Assembly (NCBI GenBank): GCA_037176725.1
Contig: JAZBRS010000026.1
Span: forward strand, 57,390,501-57,454,500
DNA: 64,000 nt
Direction: 5' to 3'
Source of the DNA: Posidonia oceanica
Lineage: Eukaryota > Streptophyta > Magnoliopsida > Alismatales > Posidoniaceae
In this document: piece by piece, positions 44,781 through 56,332 of the stretch
Layout of the letters: every line of letters starts with the position of its first letter
Numbering within the stretch: position 1 is the stretch's first letter
Program-made: the position numbers and the translations under genes
The notes under the pieces: model-generated
The model's input: only the letters and a program-made list of their open reading frames with translations
What the model was told of the DNA's origin: nothing
The model's database searches: none

Positions 44781-44798
44781 TGGCGACTCTGCTGGGGA
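44781..44798 (+). other. Primer binding site of E2
   Basis: TGGCGACTCTGCTGGGGA, one base after the 5' LTR; identical to the E1 site. Confidence 0.94.
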
Positions 44799-46112
44799 GA
44801 GGTAGACTCCGGCTTTCGTTCCTGGCTTTTTGCTCGTATGTTTTCGCAGTTTTGCCTGCCTTGTGTGCCTTCTTTGTCTGCTTTGCTCGTTTTTCTGTGC
44901 AAACTCCTAGAAAGTCGCTTTGTGGCTACTTTGCTTAGGTTTTGCACCTCTTTCGTCTCGGTTTGCGCTCCCTTTCGCTTGGCTTTGCTTCTCTGCTTGT
45001 TTATTTACTTATTGTCTTGCTTACGCTCTTACTTCCTTTACAGCTTACTTGTCTTTATTTTTCTTGCCTTACTTGCTTATTATTGCTTTAATTATCGCAC
45101 ATTGCATGTCTACATACTTGTTTGGCAACGATACATGCTTTTTGAATGTTGAATGCTTCTCTTACACTTTTGCTATGTCACTACGCACGCACATGCCTTG
45201 CATACATGCCTTTTGACTTGATGAATGTTTTTTTTCTTCACCATTATGCTCACAAACACTCGCACATGCCATGCACTTGCCTTTTGCTGTGTTGTATGTT
45301 GTTTGCCTGCCATGCTTGATTGATTTTCTTCCCCTTCGCACATGCCATGCCTAGGATAGTAGAAACTTGTTTGCTCTCCCCATGGTTAACTAAAAACCGC
45401 AAGTAAAAAGAACTCCTAAGAGCAACTAGAGACTCTGAACAATCCTTCACTCCCTCTGGTTAATAAAATGTGCAAGATAAAAAACTCTAATCATTTGCAT
45501 AAGCATCATATAGGGCATGCATTCTTCTCATCTGAGTCCACCTATTAGTCTGCGAAGGACGGTCCCGGCTTCTTGTTCCACCGCTCTAGGCGTGGCACGA
45601 GTCAGTCGGTCTGTCCCCCCCTCGTCCGGGGGGTCGTGTCGGTGTTAGTAGAGGGTACCACCCACGCTTTGGCGGGGTAGAGGCCACCAACGCACCACCC
45701 TGTCATTTCCTGAGCTTTGGGCCGGGAGTTAGACAGGGGACCTACTTTTTCTGACCTGAGTCGGTGACCCGTACACCCAGGGATACCCGGAGTACACAAC
45801 CTTGCTAGGAAACACTAGTTAGGTGAGGGGGGCATACTAGAAAGCATGCATATCATTCATGCCATTTAACTAACTCATTTGCATTCATCTTTTAGTTTCT
45901 AACCCTAATTTCCTTCTATTGTGTCAGCGTGATCGGTAAAGCGAGTTTCCCTTTGCCAGAGCTCGAGTACCGACCCTCGTTGACGCTCCTGTTGCGACTT
46001 CATTCGCGACCGTTCCCTTTCTGAGCTATCCGCCTTTGCGAAGATAGCTCCCCTTAGGACTCACCGCTTGAATACCCATCGCAGCCCTGTTCTCACGCGA
46101 TCTTGGTCAGCA
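44799..46112 (+). other. E2 untranslated leader
   Basis: 1.3 kb with no credible ORF. It is pyrimidine-rich up to about 45350, then a more complex segment (45530-45850) matching E1 32760-33130. The leader ends at the gag ATG (46113). Confidence 0.7.
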
Positions 46113-48683
46113 ATGGCCCAGTACGTCAGTGAGCCTCTTTTCACTCCTGTCACGGAGGGTGTTTCCATTCCGGCCCCTCCGGTTGCTCCTTCTGTCCCCC
46201 TTGTTCCCCCTCCGACGCCAGGGTTTCCTCCCCTGACGTCTCTAGGTTCTCAGTACGTCCCGGGACAGTGGCAAGCATCTCTTCCTCCGGATCCGGTCGT
46301 CGAATCCATCTTGACGACCGTCACTCGCGCTTCGGAGACGCCACTGCCCCCTGCATCCCAGGGATACGTCGCCTTCGACATCCCTTCCACCGTCGCTGCG
46401 ACCTTTGCTGTAGAATCCTTCCCTCCCGGACAATCTGTGTCCGTGCCACTTGTTTCTCAGCCTTCGCCGGCACTGCACTTCAGCGTCCCCACTGGCGAGA
46501 CGCCCGAGGCGCAGTACCAGCACCTGATGGAGCTTGCCCAGAGATTGCAGGGCATGGCTCTATCGGTTCGTCCTTCCTCTATTCCTGTCGTTCCTGAGGT
46601 TCCTCTGAGGCTAGTTCCTGCATTCCATGCATCGACCTCCACACCTCCGCCTCGACCATCGTCTCAACTGCTCACGGTTCCGACGATGGGGGCTCGTTTA
46701 CCACCTCCTGCTGCACAACACTTGGCACAGCATGCTCCACTTCCCTCTGGTGGTTAGTCTTTTGGACCGGCTGGAGCCCAGTACCTCACTGGCTCGCTGT
46801 CTGGCACTCCGCCTGTACAGCAACTGGTGCTCCGTCATCCTACCCCTATCACAGCACAGCATGGCATCTACTCTTCTCCTCTGCATCAGGTCCAGCATCC
46901 TGCATACACTCTTGCATACATAGTCCCCCAGCACGGATACGCCGGCCATCCCGTCGCTCCACCAGGCGACGCTATGGTAGATCCAGAGGAGCACTTAGGT
47001 GCGACCCATTCGGCGTATGTGCCCGCTACCCCTGCTGATCCCTCTCCTATAGCAGCAATCCCAGAACCCATCAATAATCGGATGGACGTCTTGGAGAAGG
47101 CACTACGACTAGTGCAGGGTACTGAGCACCAGACCTACCAATTCCGGGACCTCTGCTGCTTTCCAGAGGCGGTACTCCCTCCGAAGTTCAAAATCCCAGA
47201 CTTCGAGAAGTATAATGGTAGGGGCTGCCCCGTAGCACATTTGAAGGCGTATTGCGGTGATCTCGCTCAGCTTCAGGCTGACGAGAGGTTGCTGATCCGC
47301 TTGTTCCAAAAGAGTTTGACAGGGCCGGCACTCAAGTGGTTCACATCGCTTGATATGTCAGCCATCAAGACTTGGAACGACCTCAGTCAGGCGTTCCTGG
47401 AACAATACTCCTTCAACCTCGATCTAGTCCCAAAGAGGGCGGACTTGATCGCAATCAAGCAGAATTCTGGCGAGCCGTTCAGGGAGTACGTCGGCCGCTG
47501 GCGCGCCCTTGCCTCTCAGGTTCGAGATAGACCCTCTGACGAGGAGTCTATCGAGATCGTTATCAAAGGGGCGCAGCCGTCTCTCGGAGCTCTGCTTAGC
47601 ATCCAACCAGTCACTACTTTTGCGGCACTCATCAGAGCTGGAGCGCGCGTGGAGAGTTCTTTGCGGAGTGGCAACTTCCCAGCTCTCTCTGCGTTCGCTA
47701 AGTAGGCAGTGGTCAGCAGTAACAGTGCCAACAGCAGCGTCTCCAACAACAACAGCGGCAGCAGCAACAACCGCCCGAAGAGGAAGGATTCGCCGAAACC
47801 CGCTGTTGCATTCGTCGACTCCCCTGCTGTGCCTGTTCGCTTGCCATCCCGGCCTGCCCCAGCTCAGATGGTGTACGCTCCTGCACCTAGGAATCCACAC
47901 ACACCACACATCACTACCACCGCTAGACCGGTCTATCCTGCCGCACCGGTTCAGCAAGGCTCATACCAGAGGCAAAGAAGGCCACCCATTGAGAAGCGGA
48001 GATTCGCCCCACTGGTGGAACCGCTCACGGCCATCTTGCCAAAGGTTGCATCGCTCCTGAAGTTCCCGGAGGTTCGTCCGCCACCAAGTCCTCTGCCGCA
48101 TTGGTTTAGGCCGGACCTCTTCTGCAATTTCCATCGAAGTGTCGGGCATTCGACGGACAATTGCTTCTCCCTGCGGAACGCAATTCAGGACTTGATCGAA
48201 TCGGGAACGATTGTGATCGACACGCACGAGGCATCCACTCAAGCACACACTCATGCATCTGCACACTCAGCTGTTCCCCCGCATTCTGGCATCACCCGCC
48301 AACCCTTACCGGAGCACTCTTATCCAGGAGGGGCGGGAACCTCAGGCATCCATTCTGTCTTTCCCTCTGGGCCTGCTACCTCTGTGGTCGACCCTTCTGA
48401 TCTCATCTCTGACATCTCTGAGCCTTTCCCTGTCAGTCTCTATCTCGCGGCAGTTGCCGGCTCCGAGTCGGGAATTCACTTGATCCGACCGCGTGCCAGG
48501 CCGGAGCGCCCTCTCGCGCCTCCCACCGTGCTTCCCCAGGCTCAATCCTCTGTGCACCTTCTAGCTAGGGCCCAGCCTAGTTCCCCCATTCACCTCTTAG
48601 GGCGACCTCAGCTACACCTTCTAGGCAGACCTCAACCTGCCCCAGCCTTCCCACCCCGACAACCATGCCCTCTAGAGAGACCT
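46113..48683 (+). pseudogene. gag: E2 gag, two premature TAG codons
   Basis: Starts at ATG 46113 (MAQYVSEPLF); upstream in-frame sequence has no ATG. It is collinear with the E1 gag in a single frame. Stops occur at 46755-46757 and 47703-47705; both codons are CAG in E1. The N-terminal third is Pro/Ser-rich. The Retrotrans_gag-type core lies at about 47150-47660 (FPEAVLPPKFKIP, LKWFTSLD, REYVGRWRALASQ). The knuckle CNFHRSVGHSTDNC (CX2HX4HX4C) is at about 48120-48165, after an Asn/Ser-rich basic stretch. The tail repeats LLGRPQ and LLARAQ. The 3' boundary is set by comparison with the E1 stop; the real processing site is unknown. Confidence 0.88.
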
Positions 48684-51221
48684 CAGTACCCCGTAGGTCC
48701 CCTTGTAACCTCTCTTGTGCTCGCAGCACGTGCTCCAGTCGTCATTAATTTGACCCTGGACACCCATCGCGTCCCTTACAGCTACGCCACAGAAATGTGC
48801 GTGGAAGTAACGCGATCGGGGAGGGTTTACAGGCCCCCAACACCGGCAATTCGGCCAACTCACCCTAGACCTGTTATGCCCCCACCCTCTAGCCAACCCA
48901 TAGTAGATCCAACTCCAGACCAACTTGTAGCTAGCCAAATCCCTGCTCAGCCTGTAGTAACCCAGCTTCCTGCCACTACCCCCTTAGAGCCTGCCAGAAC
49001 TACCCCTCCCCTTGCCAAAAAGAGCCAACCCAAAGTAGACTTGACCTCCCAGCTTAAGAAGGTCAAAGCCGACATTTCTATCTGGGACTTGATCCACACC
49101 TCTGCCGAACACCGCGAGGCTTTTCTTCGTGTGTTCCAGGCTGCCCGTGTGTCCCAGTCCATTGAGCCTTCAGCCTTGGAGAGCATGGTTGGGTTGATTG
49201 CAGAGCCCCAGGTCATCTCTTTTACAAGTGATGAGCTGCCTTCGGCGGGGATTAATCATAACCAGCCCCTATTCGTCACGGTGCAGTTCAAAAACTTTCG
49301 CATTCCCCTAACACTGGTTGATAATGGGTCAGGCCTTAACGTCTGCCCCTTGCGTACTGCAACCAAGCTCGGATTCAAAGCCGAGAACATCACGCCAGCC
49401 GTGAAGGGAATGACAGCCTTTGACAACACTCACCAAGACGCTCTAGGGATCCTGATTATTCCTCTTGCTATTGGCCCGGTTGTCTTCGACGTAGAATTCT
49501 ATGTCGTCGACTTGCAGCCGAACTTCAATCTTCTGCTTGGGCGCCCTTGGCTCCACAAGCATCAGGTCCTTCCTTCGACCCTCCATCGAATGATAAAGTA
49601 CCGTCGCGGCGACGATGTCATTGTCGTCATGGCGGAGAACTTTGAGAAGGAGCGGATCGAAGCAGTCTCCCCCGTGTCTTCGCAATCTATCCCATTTGAC
49701 CCCGAGACTTCTGAAGCCCTATATCGCGTTAATCGGTGCAAGCCGGTTAACTTCATTCCTGATCTTGAACGTGTCAACTCCTTGACCGTTCACAGCAACC
49801 CCTTCCGAATGGTCGAGAATGTATGTCACAGGTGGGGTTACATAAAGGGTACGCTGCTCGGGCGTCACGGCCAGGGGATCGCAGAGCCGATCGTAGCAGT
49901 GGAGCGAAGGAAATCTGAAGGCCTCGGCTACGAGCCCAAGACCAACGAAGATCACTGCTTCCAGCTCAAGGACCATGCATTAGCCATTCCCAGAGACCTC
50001 ACTAACTTTACCAGTGTAGGAACCCTAGGATCGACCAACGATCAAGACACGGTACCGACAGAGGATTGGGTGTGTGTTGAGGACTACTACTCGAATGAGG
50101 AGCAGTCTGGCACAACAGAGGCAGTCCCAACTGGCACAGCAGAAACAGTGATCAGAGCAGAGGCCACACAGTCAATCTATTCAGCTCTTCCTCTGGCAGA
50201 AATAGCAGGCAGCTCAGCAGGCCCTGTGGCAGATGCAAGTTCCCAACCTTTTGCAGCCACATCAGCTTCTCAAGATCAGACAGCAGCAGTGCAGGAGTCA
50301 GAGACACTCCTTCTGGCAGAACCAAGCATGCTACCAGAGGTCACAGCAACATCAGTGCCACTGTCCCTATCTCTGGAGGGGCGGTCAATCAATGCAGTCA
50401 ACAGCGCGGCTCAGCCCGCTTCAGCAGCCACACCTCCAGGAATGCAGTAGGCGCAGTCCGCTTCGCATTCTCCTCACAACCAGCAGCAGCTCTCATGGCA
50501 AGACCCCATGGCGTCAGAGGCTGCACTCTCTCAGTTACGGCCCGATACAAAAGGCCAATTGAGCACTATACTCTCCGGGCCCTTGAGCCCTCTGAAGAGC
50601 ACCCCTGCTTACTCTCCAACAGTGACCCTGGCAGCATATCCATCTATGACACCGCTGACTTGTCTATTTGAGCCTTCTACATCAGAGTTGCTGCCATCGG
50701 ACGTGCCCGTGAACCAGATCATGCAGATTCCCAGGGCAGCAATCCATCTTGCAGCCGGGCCAGTGCCGCAGGCCCCCAGCGCCTACTACGTCGACTCCCC
50801 CTCAGACGAGGAAGAAGGAGTGGCGATAGAAGCCCAGGTCGATTCTTGGATGTCTGACTTAGAGCTACTCTATCAAGAACAAATCAAGTCGATAGCAGAA
50901 GACCTGGCAGAGCATCAAGCTGCAGAAAGGAAAGGGAAAGCCGTGGTTACGGACCCTCCTCTGCAAGAAGACCATGCCTCTATCATGGTCCTGGAAGAAG
51001 ACTCAGCAGCGCCGGACTCCCCTAGACCAGATGAGCTCATCACTCTTCAACCAGAAGGCGGGTCTAGGTGGTTTGTGCAACCCATGCCTCACTTGAGCAG
51101 TATATCGAGCGGCAGTGCTCAGATCAGCCGCCAGTCTGGCATATCCTCTGCAGGCACACTAGAAGACCTAGAGGGGGAACCATCAGCAGTGCAAGCAGCA
51201 GCAGAAACAGAGCAGAATCAG
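48684..51221 (+). pseudogene. E2 protease and low-complexity linker
   Basis: Continues the gag frame. The aspartic protease core shows LTLVDNGSGLNVCP (active-site codons near 49315-49335) and LLLGRPWLH (about 49525-49555). After about 49960 the product is a Ser/Ala/Glu/Gln-rich linker with no fold I recognise. TAG at 50448-50450 is CAG in E1. A 7-bp deletion relative to E1 near 51211-51216 (between repeated AGCAGAA-type motifs) shifts the frame. The upstream frame ends at TAA 51222-51224, while the pol frame continues as SVTELSAAS. In pea Ogre an intron lies between protease and RT; this linker occupies the same place, but I cannot show splicing here. Confidence 0.82.
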
Positions 51222-51229
51222 TAACAGAA

Positions 51230-53926
51230 CTGTCAGCAGCCTCAGCAGCAGAACAGTCAGCAGCATCAACTACAGAATCAGCAAGGCCCTCAGTAGAATC
51301 AGCAAAGCACTCAGCAGAATCAGTCAGGCCAGAGCAAACAGCAGAAGGAGTTGCTGGGACGGAGGTCGCGCACCGAGGCTACAAGAACACTCGAGTAAGC
51401 GTGACCATCCTGAAGCGTCACCAGGGCCAAGCAGCGGAACACATGCACTCTTTCGACATCACAAGCCCTTCCCTTGAGAAAGAGATCCTCTCGGAACTTA
51501 TTGCTTATGGAGAGGAGGATGATACGGGCATGGATGAGACTGATGAATCATTGCCCGAGTTCCGGCCCCATGACGACGACCCAGAAGGCCCCAACCTCCA
51601 TGTTGAAGAAGAAACGGAGGTTGTCAACATCGACACAGCTGAGGAAGTCAAAGAAGTTCGTATCAGTGCCCAGCTGTCCTCCCAGGCTCGAGCAGAGTTC
51701 ATCGCATTCCTGAAAGAATATGCGGATGTCTTCGCCTGGAGTTACGAGGATATGGTCGGCCTTGACATAGAAGTAGTGGTGCACAATCTACCCCTAAACC
51801 CGGATGCCAAGCCAGTGAAGCAGAAATTAAGAAGATGGCGACCACAATGGCTGCTCATGATCAAGGAAGAGATAATGAAGCAGCTCAGCGTCGACTTTCT
51901 GAAGGTCGTTCTTTATCCTGAATGGCTGGCAAACATTGTACCTGTGCCCAAGAAAGATGGCCGAATCCGGATCTGCATCGACTACAAGGACCTGAATAAG
52001 GCGAGTCCCAAGGACGACTTTCCATTGCCTCACATTGACGTCCTAGTCGACAATACAGCGGGCCACAAGATGCTCTCCTTCATGGACGGCTTTTCCGGAT
52101 ACAATCAAATCAAAATGGCAGGAGAAGACATGGAAAAGACTTCATTCATCACCCCTTGGGGAATCTTCTACTACCAAGTCATGCCGTTCGGCCTGAAAAA
52201 TGCTGGTGCAACCTATCAGAGGGCCATGACTGCGCTGTTCCACGACCTCATGCACCAAGAAGTAGAGGTCTACGTAGACGACATGATTGCCAAAACCAAA
52301 GAGCCTGAAGATCATCTTACCTGTCTCAAAAAGCTCTTTGACCGTCTACAGAAGTACAAGTTGCGCCTGAATCCCAAGAAGTGCATATTCGGGGTGTCTT
52401 CTGGCAAATTGCTCGGCTACATTGTTAGCCAAAGGGGGATTGAGGTGGACCCGTTGAAAGCACAAGCCATCGTGGACATGCCACCCCCCAGGACTGAAAA
52501 AGAAGTCAGAAGTCTGCTTGGGCGTTTACAATATATTAGCCGCTTCATTGCACAGCTTACGCCCATCTGCGAGCCTATATTCAAGCTCTTGAAGAAGAAT
52601 GCGCAGATTCACTGGAAGCGAGGAGTGTCAGGCTGCATTTGCCAAGATCAAGCAGCTGCTGATCAAGCCTCCTGTCCTGGTTCCCCTACACCCGGGAGAC
52701 CTTTGCTTCTCTACCTTTCTACCACGCAGCATTCCATGGGCGCCGTCTTGGGCCAACATGATGAATCTGGTAGAAGGGAGCGCGCCATCTATTACCTGAG
52801 CAAGAAGTTTAATGAATGCGAAGCCAGGTACAGTACACTAGAGAAGACCTGTTTGTCCCTTGTCTGGGCTGCACAAAAACTAAGGCATTACATGATGGCA
52901 TACCCAGTACAGCTCTTATGCTGGCATGATCCTATCAAGTTCCTTTTCCAAAAGCAGGCCATGGTGGGCAGATGTGCTAAGTGGCAAGTGTTATTGTCTC
53001 AGTACAACATCACTTTTGTCACACAGAAATCCATGAAGGGTCAGGCCATGGCAGACCATCTTGCTAACCTTCCTCTGCCTGAATACCAACCCCTCCAGAC
53101 ACAGTTCCCTGATGAAGACATTCTCTTTGCAATGGAGGACTCTGAGCAGAAAGATCCTGAGAAACAAGAGGAATGGCAGCTCTACTTCGATGGTGCAGTC
53201 AACAAAAAGGGCCGAGGTGTAGGCGCAGTGCTGACCACGCCCCAGGGACAGATGATTCCCTTCGCGAGGAAGCTGACTTTCGCATGCACAAACAACGAAG
53301 CGGAGTACGAAGCATGCATCCTAGGGTTGAAAGTCGCCCTCGAACATGAGGCGCAGAAGCTGCATGTGCACGGTGATGCCATGCTGGTAATTTCTCAAGT
53401 GAACGGCGACTGGAGGACAAAAGATCCCAAGCTTGTGTCGTATCACGAACACTTGCTGAGGCTGATGGAAGAATTTGAGAGCATCTACTTCACATACATG
53501 AACAGAGCAAAGAATGCGTATGCAGACGCACTAGCAACCCTGGCATCCTGGCTCACCTTTTCAGAAGATAGCATAGTGGATGTATCAGTCACTCGCATCG
53601 AGCAGCCTGCATACAGCATGAACATAGAAGAGGCGGATCCAGCAGAGGGGCAGCCCTGGTATCAAGATATAAAATCCTTTCTGGAGTCTGGTCGCTTTCC
53701 TCCTGATACCACGGCAGCAGACAAAAGAACTCTGGCGCGTCTGGCGTCAAAGTATGTGTTGGGGGCCGGGCAGTTGTACAGAAGGTCATACAATCAGATG
53801 CTACTGCGCTGCCTGAACAAATCAGAGGCTGACACGCTGATGCTCCAAGTGCATGCGGGGACCTGTGGCCCGCACATGAACGGCATCCTCCTGGCCAAGA
53901 AGATTATGCTTCAAGGATATTTCTAG
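51230..53926 (+). pseudogene. pol: E2 reverse transcriptase, two RNase H domains and integrase N-terminus
   Basis: Reverse transcriptase is recognised from VVHNLPLNPDAKPVKQKLRR through VPVPKKDGRIRICIDYKDLN, DGFSGYNQI and MPFGLKNAGATYQR to the catalytic YVDD (52271-52282). The connection region is out of frame for about 25 codons (about 52614-52690), with two compensating indels. The first RNase H (YYLSKKFNECEARYSTLEK) has LYLS where a catalytic Asp is expected. A second, archaeal-type RNase H follows: YFDGAV, NNEAEYEA, GDAMLV and NAYADALA carry its acidic residues. This double RNase H is the hallmark of the Tat/Ogre lineage. The start of the integrase HHCC finger (HAGTCGPH) is present before TAG 53924-53926, where the family has Trp. 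Confidence 0.9.
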
Positions 53927-54898
53927 CAGACCATGGAAGCCGACTGCTGCCGGTTCGTGCGTAGATGCCACAACTGTCAGATTCATGGTAACTTCATCAA
54001 GGCCCCTCCACATCAGCTGCACAACATGTCTTCGCCATGGCCTTTCTCCACCTGGGGGATCGATGTCATTGGCGCCATCCACCCTGCTGCTTCAAATGGT
54101 CATCGTTACATTCTGGTAGCGATCGATTACTTTACCAAGTGGGTGGAAGCAGCCTCTTACAGAACAGTCACCGCTGTGGCAACAGAAAAATTTATCAGAA
54201 ACAATATCGTTGCCCGATATCGGGTCCCGCACTCAGTCATCTCTGATAATGGCACAAACTTCATTGCCAAAAGGATCGAGGAATACCTGCAGAGTCTCAA
54301 GATCAAGCATCATCGATCCTCGCCCTATCGGCCACAGATGAACGGAGCTGTGGAGTCTGCAAACAAGAACATTGTCAAGATTCTGAAGAAAATGGCAGAA
54401 ACCCACAAGGATTGGCACGACAAGCTCCCGTACGCGCTCTGGGCGTACAGGACATCAATCCGGACCTCTACAGGAGCCACCCCGTACTCTCTGGTGTACG
54501 GAATGGAGGCGGTGTTACCTGTTGAAGTAGAGATCCCCTCTCTGCGGATCCTACGAGAAGCTGAGTTGGAAGAGGCAGAATGGGTCGAAGACCGCTGCAT
54601 CCAACTGAATTTAATTGATGAGCGCAGACTGCAAGCCATGCACAACGCTCACTGCTATCAGAAGCGGATGGCCAGAGCATTCTTGAAAAAGGTCCAGCCC
54701 AGAAGCTTTCAGCCAGGGGACCTTGTCTTGCGCGCCATTCATTTGCCTGACGGTCGAGGGAAATTCCGACCCAACTGGCGTGGCCCCTTTGTGGTCAAGC
54801 AGATCTTTTCGGGAGGCACTGTAACTCTTGAGGATATGGACCGGGTCGAGCAGTCTGAGCCTGTCAACCTCTGCTATCTGAAGAAGTACTATCAGTAG
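53927..54898 (+). pseudogene. E2 integrase
   Basis: Same frame as the RT segment; it is cut off by TAG 53924, with the next ATG at 53933. It contains the second half of the zinc finger (CHNCQIHG). The catalytic triad is Asp at 54062-54064 (GIDVIG), Asp at 54245-54247 (SDNGTNF) and Glu at 54353-54355 (AVESANKN). There are 35 residues between the last two, the D,D(35)E spacing. The C-terminal region includes RPNWRGPFVV, a GPF/Y-type module. It ends LKKYYQ at TAG 54896-54898 with no chromodomain, as expected for Tat/Ogre. It would insert element DNA in the nucleus. Apart from the upstream stop I see no damage. Confidence 0.9.
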
Positions 54899-56332
54899 CC
54901 GAAAGCGGCCCCGTTGCAGATGCCCTTCTCCCACTTGCATTCTCACCTCTTGCAACCTCTATTTCAAATCATCATCATCATCCTTTCAACTCTTGCATTC
55001 TCTCTCTCCAAAATCATCATCGTCATCCTCTCAAGCATTGTATCTTTGGCCCGGTGATGAAAACCGGAAGTGCTTGCCTGCTCTGGAAAGAGTCACCCTA
55101 CCTCACCTGGCACTACTCAGATGTCTTAGCTAGTGAGGGAGCCACCACCAACGAGGACAGGCAAACCGCCTAATTTCGCAAGGACATACACCTCTGAGGG
55201 AGAAAAAATGTTAGGATGTGAGTCTGGAAAAAGCGAGAGTAAACACCTAGGTTTGGGCACATCCAAGGAACAGAAGACGAAGACAGAAGCCGGCCCTAGA
55301 GATAGGGGTGTGCGGTCTAACTTTGCTCCTCCTACCCATCACACAACAGACCCAAAGCCTAAATCCATTACAATCCAAGCACCCTTCTTTTGCCACCAAA
55401 ATGGGGATAGCAAAAGCCTGAAAAAAAAAGAGAAAAGCAAAACAACAAGCAAAAAAAAAAAAAAAAGAGAAAAGAGATAGAACAAAAACCAAAAAAAAAA
55501 GGGAAAAAAAAAGCAAGCAAAGCAAAAAACAAGAAAAAAGGCAAAATGTAGCCCGAAAAACACAGGCACCACTATCCCCCATGCCTCACTAGAGATCCCC
55601 AGCATGTCAAGCCTAAAAGGGTCTACCACATCCCTTCAAGAGCGAACACTCACCCTTCTCCTGGCTAGGGGCAGAGAAAGACTGCATACCTATGAGGGAG
55701 AAATCAATCAAAAAAAAAGAGTGCTGAAAGAATAGGTGTAGGTCCTGAGAGTGTGGCCAGTAGCCTGTCCTCACCACACCACCACCTGTATAATGCCAAC
55801 AACCCGTTCCGGAGAGCCACCAGCAAGCCAAGAGTCTAGGTAGGGCCTAGTGAGTCAGGGACCACTCCCTTCCTTCGCAGCAGGCACCAAAGCACTCCGT
55901 ATGCTGAGGGCATCTAAGCATACTCACCCATCCAAGCATAATACTCATCATCATAAGCACAGCACTTGCATCCTGCATACGAGCATCCTCTTTCATTCCT
56001 TTCCTCTTCCATCAATTTCTCCGCTCTGCAACACGCTCAGGCCCTGAGATAGTACTCCTCCCCAGCAGAGCGCATCGACGACACTCAAGCTGCGCCGATC
56101 CAGATCTCCTGCCGGCCCTCGCCCCCGCAAGACTGCTGCATAATCCCCTTGCATATTTGTGCTTAATTGCTATGTTCTGTTATTGATTGCTATGATGCAT
56201 ATGGAACTACTTTATCAGCCTCAGTTTCTGTTTATTGTCAAAGAATATACGCCTGCGAGATCTGACTGTTTATTGATAGCAGGTACTTTCAAGCTTCTGC
56301 AGCTATCTACCTGTCCCTCTGTAATCAGTATA
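54899..56332 (+). other. E2 spacer between integrase and extra ORF, with A-rich tract
   Basis: No gene. CATCATCATC-type simple repeats lie at 54968-55035, and an A/purine-rich tract of about 120 bp at 55428-55550. E1 has the same layout in mirror image. A weak 3' splice site-like TTCAAGCTTCTGCAG ends near 56301, about 30 bp before the extra ORF's ATG, which would suit a spliced subgenomic mRNA; this is inference only. Confidence 0.7.

Noticed and set aside
55428..55550. A-rich tract as the poly(A) tail of a processed pseudogene, LINE or SINE
   Set aside because: It lies at the same internal position in both E1 and E2 with no target duplication or upstream non-LTR sequence.
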